A stretch of DNA of 64,000 nucleotides, taken from assembly GCF_025147485.1 (NCBI RefSeq), contig NZ_CP102263.1:4565453-4629452 (forward strand), given 5' to 3'. The notes under the pieces were generated by a model that was given only the letters and a program-made list of their open reading frames with translations, was not told where the DNA came from and made no database searches. Shown piece after piece: positions 1 through 8,900 of the stretch. The position numbers and the translations under genes are program-made. This stretch comes from Bacteroides uniformis. Its GTDB lineage: Bacteria > Bacteroidota > Bacteroidia > Bacteroidales > Bacteroidaceae. Each line of letters starts with the position of its first letter. The stretch's first letter is position 1.

Positions 1-179
1 GGGATGATTTCCTCTTCAAAAAATACGTCGGTAATAGCCTGGCTCGTGTCAATCTTGATGTCACGCTTTGTCCACTCGAACGCAACAAACATGAAAGCGA
101 GCACGATTACATAACCGACAAGCAGCCAAGTCGACTTCTTACTCTCCAGGTCTGCCTTAGGTGATTTCTTAATTTCCAT
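1..179 (-). CDS. TonB-type energy transducer, N-terminal part (truncated by window edge)
   Basis: Reading the complement from the ATG at 179 gives about 59 residues without a stop. They begin with a charged cytoplasmic segment (MEIKKSPKADLESKKS), then one hydrophobic helix (about residues 18-34, WLLVGYVIVLAFMFVAF), then a charged periplasmic start. This is the usual N-terminus of Bacteroides TonB proteins, which span the inner membrane and pass energy from ExbB/ExbD to outer-membrane TonB-dependent receptors. The proline-rich linker and C-terminal TonB domain lie outside the window. A TATATTTG-type -7 box on the minus strand (216-223) sits about 40 bp upstream. Family identity rests on the N-terminal pattern only. 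Confidence 0.7.
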   Translation of the reverse strand, partial: MEIKKSPKADLESKKSTWLLVGYVIVLAFMFVAFEWTKRDIKIDTSQAITDVFFEEEII

Positions 180-441
180 AATTTATAATATAATTTTAGT
201 GTTTCTCATTTGGGGCAAATATAGCACTTTTCCCAAGAATGTTCACGCTCTGCTGTTTTTTTTTACACAATAGGCGCTCCATTTTCATTTTTTTAATCCT
301 TCAAAAACCTCCATGTGCTTTTGTGCCACAAATGTAACGAGATATTTTAAAAATACCGTATCTTTGGCAAGAATTTTAAATGAAATATTGAAATTTTCTG
401 TTTTGCAGGTGTTATACCTATATAACTATAGCATAAAAGTC

Positions 442-1137
442 ATGAAAAAGATAACAATAGCAATCGACGGTTTTTCCTCTTGCGGGAAAAGCACTATGGC
501 CAAAGACCTCGCCCGCGAAATCGGTTACATATATATAGATAGTGGTGCCATGTATCGGGCAGTAACATTATATAGTATAGAGAATGGTATTTTCCAGGGT
601 GACCGCATAGATGCCGAAAAACTGAAAAGTCTAATAAAGGATATACATATTTCTTTCCGCCTGAACCCCGAAACCGGACGCCCGGATACCTACCTGAACG
701 GAGTAAATGTAGAAAACAAAATCCGTACCATGGAAGTATCTTCACGTGTCAGCCCCATTGCAACATTGGATTTCGTACGCGAAGCTATGGTGGCACAGCA
801 ACAAGAGATGGGCAAGGCCAAGGGTATCGTTATGGATGGGCGCGACATCGGCACTACCGTTTTTCCGGATGCCGAGCTGAAAATTTTTGTAACCGCCACC
901 CCCGAGATACGGGCACAACGCCGCTATGACGAACTAAAGGCCAAAGGGGAAGAAGCCAGCTTTGACGAAATTCTGGAAAATGTGAAACAACGGGACTATA
1001 TTGACCAAAACCGGGATGTAAGTCCGCTGCGCAAAGCTTCTGACGCTTTATTGTTGGACAACAGCCACCTGAGCATTTCCCAACAAAAGGAATGGCTGGC
1101 GGAACAATTCGAACGGGTTATAAAGGAGAAGAACTGA
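442..1137 (+). CDS. cmk: Cytidylate kinase
   Basis: Phosphorylates CMP and dCMP with ATP in the cytoplasm. The 231-aa protein has the P-loop GFSSCGKST at residues 10-18, the DSGAMYRAV segment just after it, the [14 protein letters not shown] motif and the RDxxD-type lid ([14 protein letters not shown]). The length is normal for the family. The open frame runs upstream to 313, but the ATG at 442 is chosen because [10 protein letters not shown] is the standard N-terminus. A TATCTTTG -7 box at 359-366 implies a leader of about 70 nt. Seven bases separate it from ispH, so the two are probably cotranscribed. A second cytidylate-kinase-like gene lies at 35900-36541. Confidence 0.95.
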   Translation: MKKITIAIDGFSSCGKSTMAKDLAREIGYIYIDSGAMYRAVTLYSIENGIFQGDRIDAEKLKSLIKDIHISFRLNPETGRPDTYLNGVNVENKIRTMEVSSRVSPIATLDFVREAMVAQQQEMGKAKGIVMDGRDIGTTVFPDAELKIFVTATPEIRAQRRYDELKAKGEEASFDEILENVKQRDYIDQNRDVSPLRKASDALLLDNSHLSISQQKEWLAEQFERVIKEKN

Positions 1138-1144
1138 ACCGGAT

Positions 1145-2011
1145 ATGGCAAAAGTAGAAATAGACGAAGGCTCCGGCTTCTGTTTCGGAGTTGTCACCGC
1201 AATAAACAAGGCAGAAGAGGAACTGGCGAAAGGAGGAACCCTCTATTGTCTGGGAGACATCGTGCACAACAGCCGTGAAGTGGAACGCCTGAAGGCAATG
1301 GGGCTGATTACCATCAACCATGAGGAATTCAACCACCTCCACAACGCCAAAGTGCTGCTGCGTGCTCATGGAGAGCCCCCTGAAACTTATGACATTGCCC
1401 GCCGCAACAATATAGAAATCATTGACGCAACCTGCCCGGTCGTACTCCGCCTGCAAAAGAAGATTAAGCAAGAGTACGTCCAGGAAGACAACCGCGACAA
1501 GCAAATTGTCATCTATGGCAAAAATGGACACGCCGAAGTACTGGGTCTGGTAGGACAAACCACCGGAAAGGCCATCGTCATCGAAAAGCAGGAAGAGGCA
1601 AGGAAACTGGATTTCAGCAAAGACATCCGTCTCTACTCCCAGACCACAAAGTCTCTGGACGGATTTCAAAACATTGTGAAATACATAGAGGGACATATCT
1701 CACCGAAAGTCACTTTCGAGTCCTATGACACTATCTGCCGACAAGTAGCAAACCGGATACCTAATATCCGGAAATTTGCAGCTTCCCATGATTTAATATT
1801 CTTTGTCAGCGGCAAAAAAAGCTCTAACGGCAAGATGCTGTTCAGTGAGTGTAAAAAAGTCAATGCCAATTCACATTTGATAGACAGTGCCGAAGAAATA
1901 GATAGTTCTCTGTTAGCCGGTGCCAATTCCATCGGTGTCTGCGGAGCCACTTCCACCCCCAAATGGCTGATGGAAGAAATTTCAGAAGCCATAAAGTCAA
2001 AACTTAAATAA
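1145..2011 (+). CDS. ispH: 4-hydroxy-3-methylbut-2-enyl diphosphate reductase
   Basis: Last enzyme of the MEP isoprenoid pathway; it reduces HMBPP to IPP and DMAPP using a [4Fe-4S] cluster. The 288-aa protein has all three cluster cysteines in their usual places: C13 in GFCFGV, C97 in DATCPVV and C198 in YDTICRQV. The histidine motifs HN (41-42), RAHGEPP (73-79) and GHAEVLG (128-134) are also present. The C-terminal GATSTPKW replaces the more usual GASTP form. The ATG lies 7 bp after cmk. The spacer to pfkA (about 140 bp) carries a new promoter. Confidence 0.95.
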   Translation: MAKVEIDEGSGFCFGVVTAINKAEEELAKGGTLYCLGDIVHNSREVERLKAMGLITINHEEFNHLHNAKVLLRAHGEPPETYDIARRNNIEIIDATCPVVLRLQKKIKQEYVQEDNRDKQIVIYGKNGHAEVLGLVGQTTGKAIVIEKQEEARKLDFSKDIRLYSQTTKSLDGFQNIVKYIEGHISPKVTFESYDTICRQVANRIPNIRKFAASHDLIFFVSGKKSSNGKMLFSECKKVNANSHLIDSAEEIDSSLLAGANSIGVCGATSTPKWLMEEISEAIKSKLK

Positions 2012-2076
2012 CAGTTTGTCATCCTTTTGGAACAGCAAATTAACGTAATTTATTAGTCACCGCCTCAGCTTTTTAC

Positions 2077-2084
2077 TATCTTTG
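2077..2084 (+). promoter_or_regulatory. Bacteroides -7 box TATCTTTG ahead of pfkA
   Basis: TATCTTTG matches TAnnTTTG and lies about 67 bp upstream of the pfkA ATG. No convincing TTTG -33 box is seen at the expected distance. Confidence 0.5.
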
Positions 2085-2150
2085 CGGCATGAAAAAATAG
2101 TCCAAATCTATTTTTCATCATGATTATTAATACTAAACAAAAAGATTGTT

Positions 2151-3131
2151 ATGGGAACAGTTAAGTGCATTGGTATCTTGACATCAGGAGGTGATGCTCC
2201 GGGAATGAACGCAGCCATACGTGCCGTGACACGTTCGGCTATTTACAACGGACTTTCAGTTAAAGGTATATATAGAGGTTACAAAGGTCTGGTAACCGGC
2301 GAAATCAAAGAATTCAAAAGCCAAAATGTCAGCAACATCATCCAGCTGGGTGGTACAATCCTGAAGACAGCCCGCTGCAAAGAGTTCACGACTCCCGAGG
2401 GCCGCCAGATTGCTTACGACAACATGAAGAAAGAAGGCATTGACGCCTTAGTGATTATCGGAGGCGACGGTTCGCTGACCGGTGCTCGTATCTTTGCACA
2501 AGAGTTTGACGTGCCTTGTATCGGGCTGCCGGGAACTATCGACAATGACCTTTATGGAACAGATACCACTATCGGCTACGACACCGCGCTGAACACGATC
2601 CTGGATGCTGTGGACAAAATCCGTGATACAGCCACTTCCCATGAGCGCTTGTTTTTCGTAGAAGTCATGGGACGCGATGCCGGTTTCCTCGCTCTGAACG
2701 GCGCCATCGCCTCCGGAGCAGAAGCAGCCATTATCCCGGAATTCAGTACGGAAGTGGACCAACTGGAAGAATTCATCAAGAACGGTTTCCGGAAATCCAA
2801 GAACAGCAGTATCGTACTGGTAGCCGAGAGTGAACTGACCGGCGGTGCAATGCACTATGCAGAGCGTGTAAAGAACGAATACCCCCAATATGACGTACGC
2901 GTAACCATCCTCGGTCACTTGCAACGCGGCGGTAGCCCTACGGCACACGACCGTATCCTTGCCAGCCGTCTGGGCGCAGCCGCCATCGACGCCATCATGG
3001 AAGGACAGCGCAATGTCATGATAGGCATTGACCACGATGAAGTGGTATACGTTCCCTTCACGAAGGCCATCAAGAATGACAAACCCATCAAGAAAGACCT
3101 TGTAAATGTATTGAGAGAACTGTCTATCTAA
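2151..3131 (+). CDS. pfkA: ATP-dependent 6-phosphofructokinase
   Basis: Phosphorylates fructose 6-phosphate to fructose 1,6-bisphosphate in glycolysis. The 326-aa protein has the ATP loop GGDAPGMN (13-20), GGDGSLTGA (from 104), the catalytic PGTIDND (127-133) and MGRDAGF. The glycine in PGTIDND, where PPi-dependent enzymes usually carry lysine, supports use of ATP. Length matches bacterial PfkA. It is monocistronic, with a -7 box at 2077-2084 and a strong terminator just after the stop. Confidence 0.95.
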   Translation: MGTVKCIGILTSGGDAPGMNAAIRAVTRSAIYNGLSVKGIYRGYKGLVTGEIKEFKSQNVSNIIQLGGTILKTARCKEFTTPEGRQIAYDNMKKEGIDALVIIGGDGSLTGARIFAQEFDVPCIGLPGTIDNDLYGTDTTIGYDTALNTILDAVDKIRDTATSHERLFFVEVMGRDAGFLALNGAIASGAEAAIIPEFSTEVDQLEEFIKNGFRKSKNSSIVLVAESELTGGAMHYAERVKNEYPQYDVRVTILGHLQRGGSPTAHDRILASRLGAAAIDAIMEGQRNVMIGIDHDEVVYVPFTKAIKNDKPIKKDLVNVLRELSI

Positions 3132-3157
3132 TGACAGACAGTTCAGATACCCCATAA

Positions 3158-3193
3158 ACAGAGAAGGCGACATATGCGCCTTCTCTGTTTTTT
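3158..3193. terminator. Intrinsic terminator between convergent pfkA and SDR genes
   Basis: A 12-bp perfect stem (ACAGAGAAGGCG with CGCCTTCTCTGT, 3158-3169 and 3177-3188) encloses a 7-nt loop and is followed by a T run. It ends pfkA transcripts and overlaps the last codon of the convergent gene. Confidence 0.85.
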
Positions 3194-4031
3194 ACAACCA
3201 TTTTTTCACTATACTTTCCGTCCTCTCCCACAGTTCTTCCATCTGTACATGCCGGGTGTACTTCTCCGAAAGAGACTTGGGACGGCAACTGGCATTCAAT
3301 GTCCCCGTACGTTTACCGGCATCCTCATCCAGCAATAAGCCGACAGCTGTTGCAGCTCCCTTACGGGGAGTACGGATAAAAGGCCTGAAAAGTATATCTG
3401 TCAGCGGGTCAAACCACATATGCATGGTGATGATATTGGTAGACACAATCCCCGGGTCGGCCGCATTCACAACAATACCTTTGTGTTTGACGCGACTGGC
3501 CAAGTCGATGGTGAACAGAGTCAATGCCAGCTTCGTGTTGCTATATATAGGAATGCGCCAAAAGCCACCCTTCCTTCCCCGGAGGAAAAAATCCGGAAAG
3601 TCAAGATGACCGATGGCATACGTACAAGATACCATATTCACAATACGGCTCCCCTCTCCCATCAATGGTAGCAGCTTGCGGGTCAGCAGGTAAGGCCCTA
3701 CATAATTGACACTCACCGTCCGTTCCAGTCCGTCTTCGGTAATGCGGCGTTCCGTTTCCATGGTTCCGGCATTGTTCATCAGCAACGCCAACGGCTCTCC
3801 CCGCTTCAACAGATGCTCTGCAAATGCGGCCACTGAAGCCAGAGATGCCAAATCAATGGGAGCAGTCTCAATACGCGGATTACCGGTTTCACGCATCAGT
3901 AGTTGCCGCTTGGGTTCGGCAGCTTGGGGGTCACGGCATGCCATGATGACCTGATAGCCGGCAGTTGCCACTGCGCGGGTAATTTCCATGCCCATGCCAC
4001 CGTCTGCCCCAGTTATAACAGCTAAATTCAC
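3192..4031 (-). CDS. Short-chain dehydrogenase/reductase, probable hydroxysteroid dehydrogenase
   Basis: A classical NAD(P)-dependent SDR of 279 aa. It has the nucleotide-binding TGADGGMG (7-14), NNAG (86-89), N109, S135 and the catalytic YSNTK (Y163, K167). The start codon is GTG at 4031, which places the Rossmann strand at the N-terminus as expected. It is the last gene of a three-gene cluster with an Old Yellow Enzyme and a steroid 5-alpha-reductase-family protein. From that context I infer a 3-hydroxysteroid/bile-acid dehydrogenase role. The sequence itself also resembles retinol-dehydrogenase/WWOX-type SDRs, so the substrate is not proven. Confidence 0.8.
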   Translation of the reverse strand: MNLAVITGADGGMGMEITRAVATAGYQVIMACRDPQAAEPKRQLLMRETGNPRIETAPIDLASLASVAAFAEHLLKRGEPLALLMNNAGTMETERRITEDGLERTVSVNYVGPYLLTRKLLPLMGEGSRIVNMVSCTYAIGHLDFPDFFLRGRKGGFWRIPIYSNTKLALTLFTIDLASRVKHKGIVVNAADPGIVSTNIITMHMWFDPLTDILFRPFIRTPRKGAATAVGLLLDEDAGKRTGTLNASCRPKSLSEKYTRHVQMEELWERTESIVKKWL

Positions 4032-4067
4032 TTTAATAATTAAAAATTGAAAATTAAAAACTAAAAA
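4032..4067. repeat. AT-rich heptad repeat in gene spacer
   Basis: About five degenerate 7-bp units (AATTAAA, AATTGAA, AATTAAA, AACTAAA, AATCAGC on the plus strand) fill the spacer between the SDR and the upstream oxidoreductase gene. The same style recurs at 5293-5327, 31955-31985, 40463-40491 and 42966-42990. Confidence 0.6.
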
Positions 4068-5291
4068 TCAGCCTTTCGCTTCGATTTTCTCTATCTCCTT
4101 TTTCAGACAAGGTGGAAGCTCCTCCTTCAAATGCTGATGGCATACCATCTCGATGGAATACATCCGGGCAATGCAATAATTACTATGCCGGCAGTTGCAA
4201 CGTGCATTCTCTTCGGCACGCATGCGGTTGACGAACCCCGGCTCATTGAGCAGAGCACGTGCCATTTGCACAGCCTCGAAACCGTCATCCAGCACCTCAT
4301 CTATCTTGTCCCTGGAAACCAGGCCACCCACATAAACCAACGGTATCTTCAAGGCGGCACGGAATTTCAAGGCATCTTCCAGGAAATAGGCTTCCTTAAA
4401 CGGTACGCTCGGTATCATCCATTTGCCTACCATGCGTACACCGTATTTCAACCACCAGCAGGTCATGTAATGCGTCATGCTGCGGATAGGCATTTCGCCC
4501 CGCATGACATACATCGGCGCCTTACTGACGAACCCACCGCTCAAGACCAGCGCATGTGCTCCCGACTGCTCCAGCCTCCGGGCCACCTGCATCGTCTCAT
4601 CCAGTTCCATCCCTCCACGGAAACCGTCACGCATGTTCATCTTCACCAGCACAGCCATATCACTGCCGGCAGCCTTCATCACTTCTTCCATCACCATATC
4701 CATAAAACGCATACGGTTCTGCAACGAGCCTCCGAACTCGTCTTTCCGATGGTTGGTGGACGGGGACAAGAACTGGCTGATGAGATAGCCATGCCCTGCA
4801 TGAATCTCTACAGAATCAAATCCGGCCTCCCGTGCCAGATTCACCGAACGTCCATAAGCGCGCGCCATCTCCGGCAGCTCATCGGCACGAAGTCCGCGCA
4901 CAAAAGTAGGAGAATAAAGATTGAAACCGGAAGATGCGCCGACAGGCATACAACCGCAAATACTCTTATGGGACATATTGCCACAGTGTCCCAACTGGAT
5001 GCCTGCCGCAGCCCCCTCCGCATGTATGGCATCAGTCAGCCTACGGAGTCCGGGGATAATCTCAGGACGCATCCACAACTGGCGGTCAAAAGACAAGCCG
5101 CTCTGAGTAACTGCCGCATAAGCAACAGTAGTCATACCTATACCGCCCGCCGCTACCGACCGATGATAGTCGAGCAACATGTCCGACGGAGCGTTTCCGG
5201 GACACATGCTCTCGAAAGCAGCCGAACGGATGGTACGGTTACGCAAAGTCAACGGTCCGAAAGTGACGGGGGTGAATAACTTGGATTCCAT
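4068..5291 (-). CDS. NADH:flavin oxidoreductase, Old Yellow Enzyme family (possible delta4-3-oxosteroid 5-beta-reductase)
   Basis: 407 aa with the OYE TIM-barrel: FGPLTLRNRTIRSA at the N-terminus, the flavin/substrate segment EIHAGHGYLISQFLSPSTNHR, and DEFGGSLQNRMRF. A cysteine-containing tail (CNCRHSNYC) recalls the Fe-S site of 2,4-dienoyl-CoA reductase and BaiCD-type enzymes, but the second FAD/NADH domain of those long enzymes is absent. FMN-dependent reduction of an enone C=C bond is expected. Its place between an SDR and a 5-alpha-reductase-family gene fits the Bacteroidota clusters reported to make isoallolithocholic acid, where an OYE acts as 5-beta-reductase. Substrate is inferred from context. 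Confidence 0.82.
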   Translation of the reverse strand: MESKLFTPVTFGPLTLRNRTIRSAAFESMCPGNAPSDMLLDYHRSVAAGGIGMTTVAYAAVTQSGLSFDRQLWMRPEIIPGLRRLTDAIHAEGAAAGIQLGHCGNMSHKSICGCMPVGASSGFNLYSPTFVRGLRADELPEMARAYGRSVNLAREAGFDSVEIHAGHGYLISQFLSPSTNHRKDEFGGSLQNRMRFMDMVMEEVMKAAGSDMAVLVKMNMRDGFRGGMELDETMQVARRLEQSGAHALVLSGGFVSKAPMYVMRGEMPIRSMTHYMTCWWLKYGVRMVGKWMIPSVPFKEAYFLEDALKFRAALKIPLVYVGGLVSRDKIDEVLDDGFEAVQMARALLNEPGFVNRMRAEENARCNCRHSNYCIARMYSIEMVCHQHLKEELPPCLKKEIEKIEAKG

Positions 5292-5363
5292 CGTTATGAG
5301 TTATGAGTTATAAGTTATAAGTTATGAATTATTCATTTTCCATTTTCAACTCTCCATTTTCCA

Positions 5364-6134
5364 TTAATAAAGAAATGGAATGATGCGTTTGCGCTTTCCT
5401 ACCGCCTCATCACCAAACTCCTCCCGATAACGGCGGTGAATGGCATCGGCACGGGGAACAAGGTTGGCAAACGTCCACCAGACGAACACCCAGGCGGCGG
5501 GAGAAGCTGTGAGTATGGCAAACCCCGTCCATTCCACCAGTTCACCGAAGTAATTGGCAGAAGTGACGTATCGGTAAAGCCCTTTTCCGGGAAGATAATG
5601 CTTCGTATCACCTGGCCTGCGCAGATGACGTATCACATAGTCGGAATGCAAATTGACGAACATACCTGCAAAAAACAGAATGATTCCCAACAAGGCATGA
5701 GGTTTCAGCAAATAGGCCCAGCCATCGGCATACAAGCCTTCGGGAGCGAAATAGAACAAACCGCCCGCCTGCATCATCCCGTTCAAAAGGTTGAAGACGA
5801 TACCCATCGCCATAATAGCTACCGGCATCCGGCTTTTACCTTTCAGCAGGAACGGAAAAATAAAGGCCCGCTGAAGATAGTGCAACTGAAACAGCAGGAA
5901 GAAGAAATATACCGGCACGGCAAATCCCGCTCCACTCTTCCCCCACAACCCAAACATGACGATGAATACCGGCGCTTCCATAAGCACCCACGCCAGTTTA
6001 TTATTGATGGAGATTCCCCACGAGGCAGTACGGAACATGCCATAACCCGCTTTGACAAAATAGAGTGCAATAAAGACAACCAATGCCACAGCACTCATTA
6101 CCCACAGAAATATCTGAAAAGTTTCCTGATTCAT
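5364..6134 (-). CDS. Steroid 5-alpha-reductase family membrane protein
   Basis: 256 aa with several hydrophobic helices. The C-terminal domain is typical of the 3-oxo-5-alpha-steroid 4-dehydrogenase (SRD5A) superfamily: LHSDYVIRHLRRPGD, then YRYVTSANYFGELVEWTGFA, and a basic end (HRRYREEFGDEA). The family transfers hydride from NADPH to a delta4-3-oxosteroid inside the membrane. This is the first gene of the cluster; a promoter lies at 6155-6184. The 72-bp spacer to the next gene carries heptad repeats. The neighbours make bile-acid or steroid hormone derivatives the likely substrates; a fatty-acyl or isoprenoid substrate is the alternative. Confidence 0.85.
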   Translation of the reverse strand: MNQETFQIFLWVMSAVALVVFIALYFVKAGYGMFRTASWGISINNKLAWVLMEAPVFIVMFGLWGKSGAGFAVPVYFFFLLFQLHYLQRAFIFPFLLKGKSRMPVAIMAMGIVFNLLNGMMQAGGLFYFAPEGLYADGWAYLLKPHALLGIILFFAGMFVNLHSDYVIRHLRRPGDTKHYLPGKGLYRYVTSANYFGELVEWTGFAILTASPAAWVFVWWTFANLVPRADAIHRRYREEFGDEAVGKRKRIIPFLY

Positions 6135-6154
6135 AGTTCTTTATTTATGCGAAG

Positions 6155-6184
6155 CAAAGATAAAGAAAACTCACAACAAACAAA
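6155..6184 (-). promoter_or_regulatory. Promoter of the steroid-reductase cluster
   Basis: On the minus strand TTTG (6184-6181) is followed after 18 nt by TATCTTTG (6162-6155), 20 bp upstream of the first ATG. Confidence 0.6.
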
Positions 6185-6270
6185 TCGTTTTCCCCGGATA
6201 ATTGTTTTTTCATGCAAAAACCAGTGTTTTTTACTGAGAAGATTAAGCAGTAGAGATACGAAAATCTAAT

Positions 6271-6358
6271 CGTTCCATCATGGAGTAAATTTCATTCCAC
6301 CATGGAGAAAAAACCGTTCCACCATGGTGGAACGATTTTTTCCCCGTGATGGAACGAT
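6271..6358. repeat. Four-unit 22-bp palindromic array A
   Basis: Units start at 6271, 6293, 6315 and 6337, exactly 22 bp apart. Units 1-3 start CGTTCCATCATGGA, CATTCCACCATGGA and CGTTCCACCATGGT. Unit 3 is a perfect 20-bp palindrome (CGTTCCACCATGGTGGAACG, 6315-6334). Unit 4 keeps only the right arm TGATGGAACG, again 22 bp after the right arm of unit 3. The array lies downstream of gltA and about 90 bp upstream of the promoter of the steroid-reductase cluster. No coding capacity is seen. Arrays with the same period but different words are at 38112 and 57668. Confidence 0.85.
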
Positions 6359-6380
6359 TTAAAAGATACAAGTCTAATCC

Positions 6381-7724
6381 TTACCGTTTCTTAATGGGCA
6401 CATAAGCCACCTCATCCAAAACATTCTTATAGGCAGGACGGATAATACGCTTGCCTTCGAAATTCAATTCTTCATTGCGATGTGCACACCAACCGACAAT
6501 ACGTGCCATGGCAAACAAAGGCGTGAAGATTTCCTGCGGCAGCCCAATCATCTCGTAGACAAAGCCCGAATAGAAATCCACATTACTCGAAACCGTCTTG
6601 CCATTATTCTTCACACGGCCAAACACATCAATGGCGCGCTCCTCGAGCAGTTCAAGGAAAGCGAACTCGCGTTCTTTCCCTTTTTCGCGGGCAAGGTCGC
6701 GGGCAAGCTCTTTCAGCAGAATGGCGCGCGGGTCGGAAATGGTATAGACGGCATGTCCGATACCATATATCAAGCCGGTCTTGTTATAGGCTTCCTTGTT
6801 GAGCATGCGGGTGAAGTAAGTATCAATCTCATCCACATTCGTCCAGTCCTGAATGTTTTCCTGCAGATGGTGGAACATATCGGCAACCTGGATATTGGCA
6901 CCTCCATGAAGCGGCCCTTTCAAGGAACCGATACCTGCCGCTATCGAAGAGTAAGTATCCGTCCCGGTAGAAGAAGTGACACGTACGGTAAAAGTGGAGT
7001 TGTTACCACCACCGTGCTCGGCCTGAAGAACCAGCAGCAGGTCGAGCGTGCGGGCATCCAGCTCCGTGTAGTCCTTCTTCAGCATATAGAGGAAATTCTC
7101 GGCAATGGAAAGGTTTTCCTGCGGATGGCGGATATGCAGTGAACGGCCATGGGTGGCATGGCGAAGCATGTTATAGGCATACGCAATGATGGTCGGGAAT
7201 TTCGAAATAAGCTCAATGCTCTGCCGCATCAGATTATCGCGGGAAGTGTCATCTGCATCAGGGTCAAAACGATACATCTCGAGCACGCTGCGCGCCAGGA
7301 TGTTCATAATGTTGTTTCCTTCGAGTTCAATGATATTCATCTTGGTCTTCTGCTCCAGCGGCATGTTGTCGTTGATGAGTTCACGGAAAGAAGAGAGTTC
7401 TTCCTTGTCGGGCAGGCGACCGGAAAGCAACAAGTAGGCAATTTCCTCAAAACCGAAACGCTTCTCTTTGATGATGGCGTGTGCCAAGTCATCCACATCA
7501 TAACCGCGGTAGAACAATTTGCCGGGAATAGGCTTCAGCCCTCCACCGGGGATGCGTTCATAGCCGACCACATTGCCTATTTGGGTCAACCCCACCAAGA
7601 CTCCCGTGCCGTCCTCATTACGCAAACCGCGCTTCACATCAAACTTCCTGAACAGTTCATTCTCAATCCGGGTAGCTTCCTTCAAATCTTCGGAAAGCTT
7701 GTAAATCAGATACTCCTTCTTCAT
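6381..7724 (-). CDS. gltA: Citrate synthase
   Basis: Condenses oxaloacetate and acetyl-CoA to citrate. At 447 aa it has the N-terminal extension of the Bacteroides form. It contains the active-site histidines in GPLHGGANIQV and GIGHAVYTISDPRA, and the C-terminal region MARIVGWCAHRNEE. It is the last gene of acnA-icd-gltA, 12 bp after icd, so the operon makes the oxidative branch from oxaloacetate to 2-oxoglutarate. 2-Methylcitrate synthase is a possible alternative by sequence, but the operon argues for citrate. Confidence 0.93.
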   Translation of the reverse strand: MKKEYLIYKLSEDLKEATRIENELFRKFDVKRGLRNEDGTGVLVGLTQIGNVVGYERIPGGGLKPIPGKLFYRGYDVDDLAHAIIKEKRFGFEEIAYLLLSGRLPDKEELSSFRELINDNMPLEQKTKMNIIELEGNNIMNILARSVLEMYRFDPDADDTSRDNLMRQSIELISKFPTIIAYAYNMLRHATHGRSLHIRHPQENLSIAENFLYMLKKDYTELDARTLDLLLVLQAEHGGGNNSTFTVRVTSSTGTDTYSSIAAGIGSLKGPLHGGANIQVADMFHHLQENIQDWTNVDEIDTYFTRMLNKEAYNKTGLIYGIGHAVYTISDPRAILLKELARDLAREKGKEREFAFLELLEERAIDVFGRVKNNGKTVSSNVDFYSGFVYEMIGLPQEIFTPLFAMARIVGWCAHRNEELNFEGKRIIRPAYKNVLDEVAYVPIKKR

Positions 7725-7736
7725 AATCGTTTCGTT

Positions 7737-8897
7737 TTATTCGTTATTCCCATTTTCTATTCTCCTTACAATCTCCCGGGTGAAAGTCGAAGTGGACAGC
7801 GAGACGCCACCCGGCATAAAACGGGCCAAGTCGGCAGTAGCACGGGCTTCTGTGAAACTTTCCTCCAAGGCGTTCTCTATAAGAGAGGCTGCTTCCTTCC
7901 AACCCAGATATTCAAGCATCATCACAGCGGAAAGGATGATGGAACAGGGATTCACAATGTCTTTCCCGGCAATGTTCGGAGCCGTCCCGTGAGTAGCCTC
8001 AAAAATGGCATGCCCCGTTTTATAGTTGATATTCGCACCCGGTGCAATGCCGATGCCGCCTACCATGGCAGCCAGTTGGTCGGACACATAATCACCGTTC
8101 AGATTCAACGTGGCAATCACGGAATATTCTTCGGGGATAAGCAACGTGTTCTGCAAGAATGCATCGGCAATGCAGTCCTTGATGACCAGACGCCCTTCTG
8201 CCAGCTCTTTACCAAACTCACATTCTGCCAGCTCGTACCCCCACTTCTTGAAACCGCCTTCCGTAAATTTCATGATGTTTCCTTTGTGTACCAAGGTCAC
8301 GGAAGGCAGATGATGCTCAAGCGCGTATTGGCAGGCGGCACGCACCAAGCGCTCTGTTCCTTCTCTTGAAACGGGCTTCACGCCAAACGAGGAGGTTTCG
8401 GGAAAACGGACTTTTGTCACCCCCATGTCATCATGGAGAAAACGATAGAACTTTTCAGCCTCCGGAGTTCCGGCTTCCCATTCGATGCCTGCATAAATAT
8501 CCTCGGTATTCTCACGGAATACGCACATATCCACCTTCTGCGGCTCTTTGAGTGGAGAAACAATACCCTTATACCAACGTACCGGACGTTGGCAGACATA
8601 CAAATCAAGCGTCTGACGCAATGCCACGTTCAACGAACGGATACCTCCGCCGACAGGTGTTGTCAAAGGACCTTTGATGCCCACCTTATAAGTGCGGAAG
8701 GCTTCCATCGTTTCATCCGGCAGCCAGGAGCCGGTTTCGTGGAAAGCACGTTCTCCTGCCAGCACTTCTTTCCATTCAATGCCACGCCGGTCACCATAGG
8801 ATTTCCTGACAGCGGCATTCACGACAGCCTGCATGGATGGGGTCACTTCTGCTCCCACTCCATCGCCGGAAATAAAAGGTACAGTAATTTTTTCCAT
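7737..8897 (-). CDS. icd: Isocitrate dehydrogenase, cofactor site suggests NAD+
   Basis: Oxidatively decarboxylates isocitrate to 2-oxoglutarate. The 386-aa protein aligns with the E. coli Icd type: RSLNVALRQ with the substrate serine (S88), [14 protein letters not shown] (130-143), and [19 protein letters not shown]. The cofactor pocket differs: HGTAPNIAG has Asn308-Ile309 where the NADP enzyme has Lys-Tyr, and ATADLARF has Ala355 where it has Tyr; Arg359 is kept. In this family such changes go with NAD+ use, which is an inference here. It lies 3 bp after acnA and 12 bp before gltA. Confidence 0.93.
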   Translation of the reverse strand: MEKITVPFISGDGVGAEVTPSMQAVVNAAVRKSYGDRRGIEWKEVLAGERAFHETGSWLPDETMEAFRTYKVGIKGPLTTPVGGGIRSLNVALRQTLDLYVCQRPVRWYKGIVSPLKEPQKVDMCVFRENTEDIYAGIEWEAGTPEAEKFYRFLHDDMGVTKVRFPETSSFGVKPVSREGTERLVRAACQYALEHHLPSVTLVHKGNIMKFTEGGFKKWGYELAECEFGKELAEGRLVIKDCIADAFLQNTLLIPEEYSVIATLNLNGDYVSDQLAAMVGGIGIAPGANINYKTGHAIFEATHGTAPNIAGKDIVNPCSIILSAVMMLEYLGWKEAASLIENALEESFTEARATADLARFMPGGVSLSTSTFTREIVRRIENGNNE

Positions 8898-8900
8898 ATT

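Noticed and set aside
3192..4031. Frameshift in the SDR gene because no ATG starts it
   Set aside because: A GTG at 4031 gives the exact expected N-terminus, and the frame is intact to the stop.
4131..5279. Long plus-strand open frame (382 aa) opposite the Old Yellow Enzyme gene
   Set aside because: His/Gln/Arg-rich composition with no motif; antisense shadow of a strongly conserved family.
6271..6358. Array A (and arrays B and C) as CRISPR arrays
   Set aside because: Units are 22 bp in total with palindromes of 11-20 bp and almost no unique spacer; no cas gene is present.
7149..8369. Plus-strand open frame (406 aa) across gltA and icd
   Set aside because: Spans two certain genes on the other strand and has no recognisable domain.
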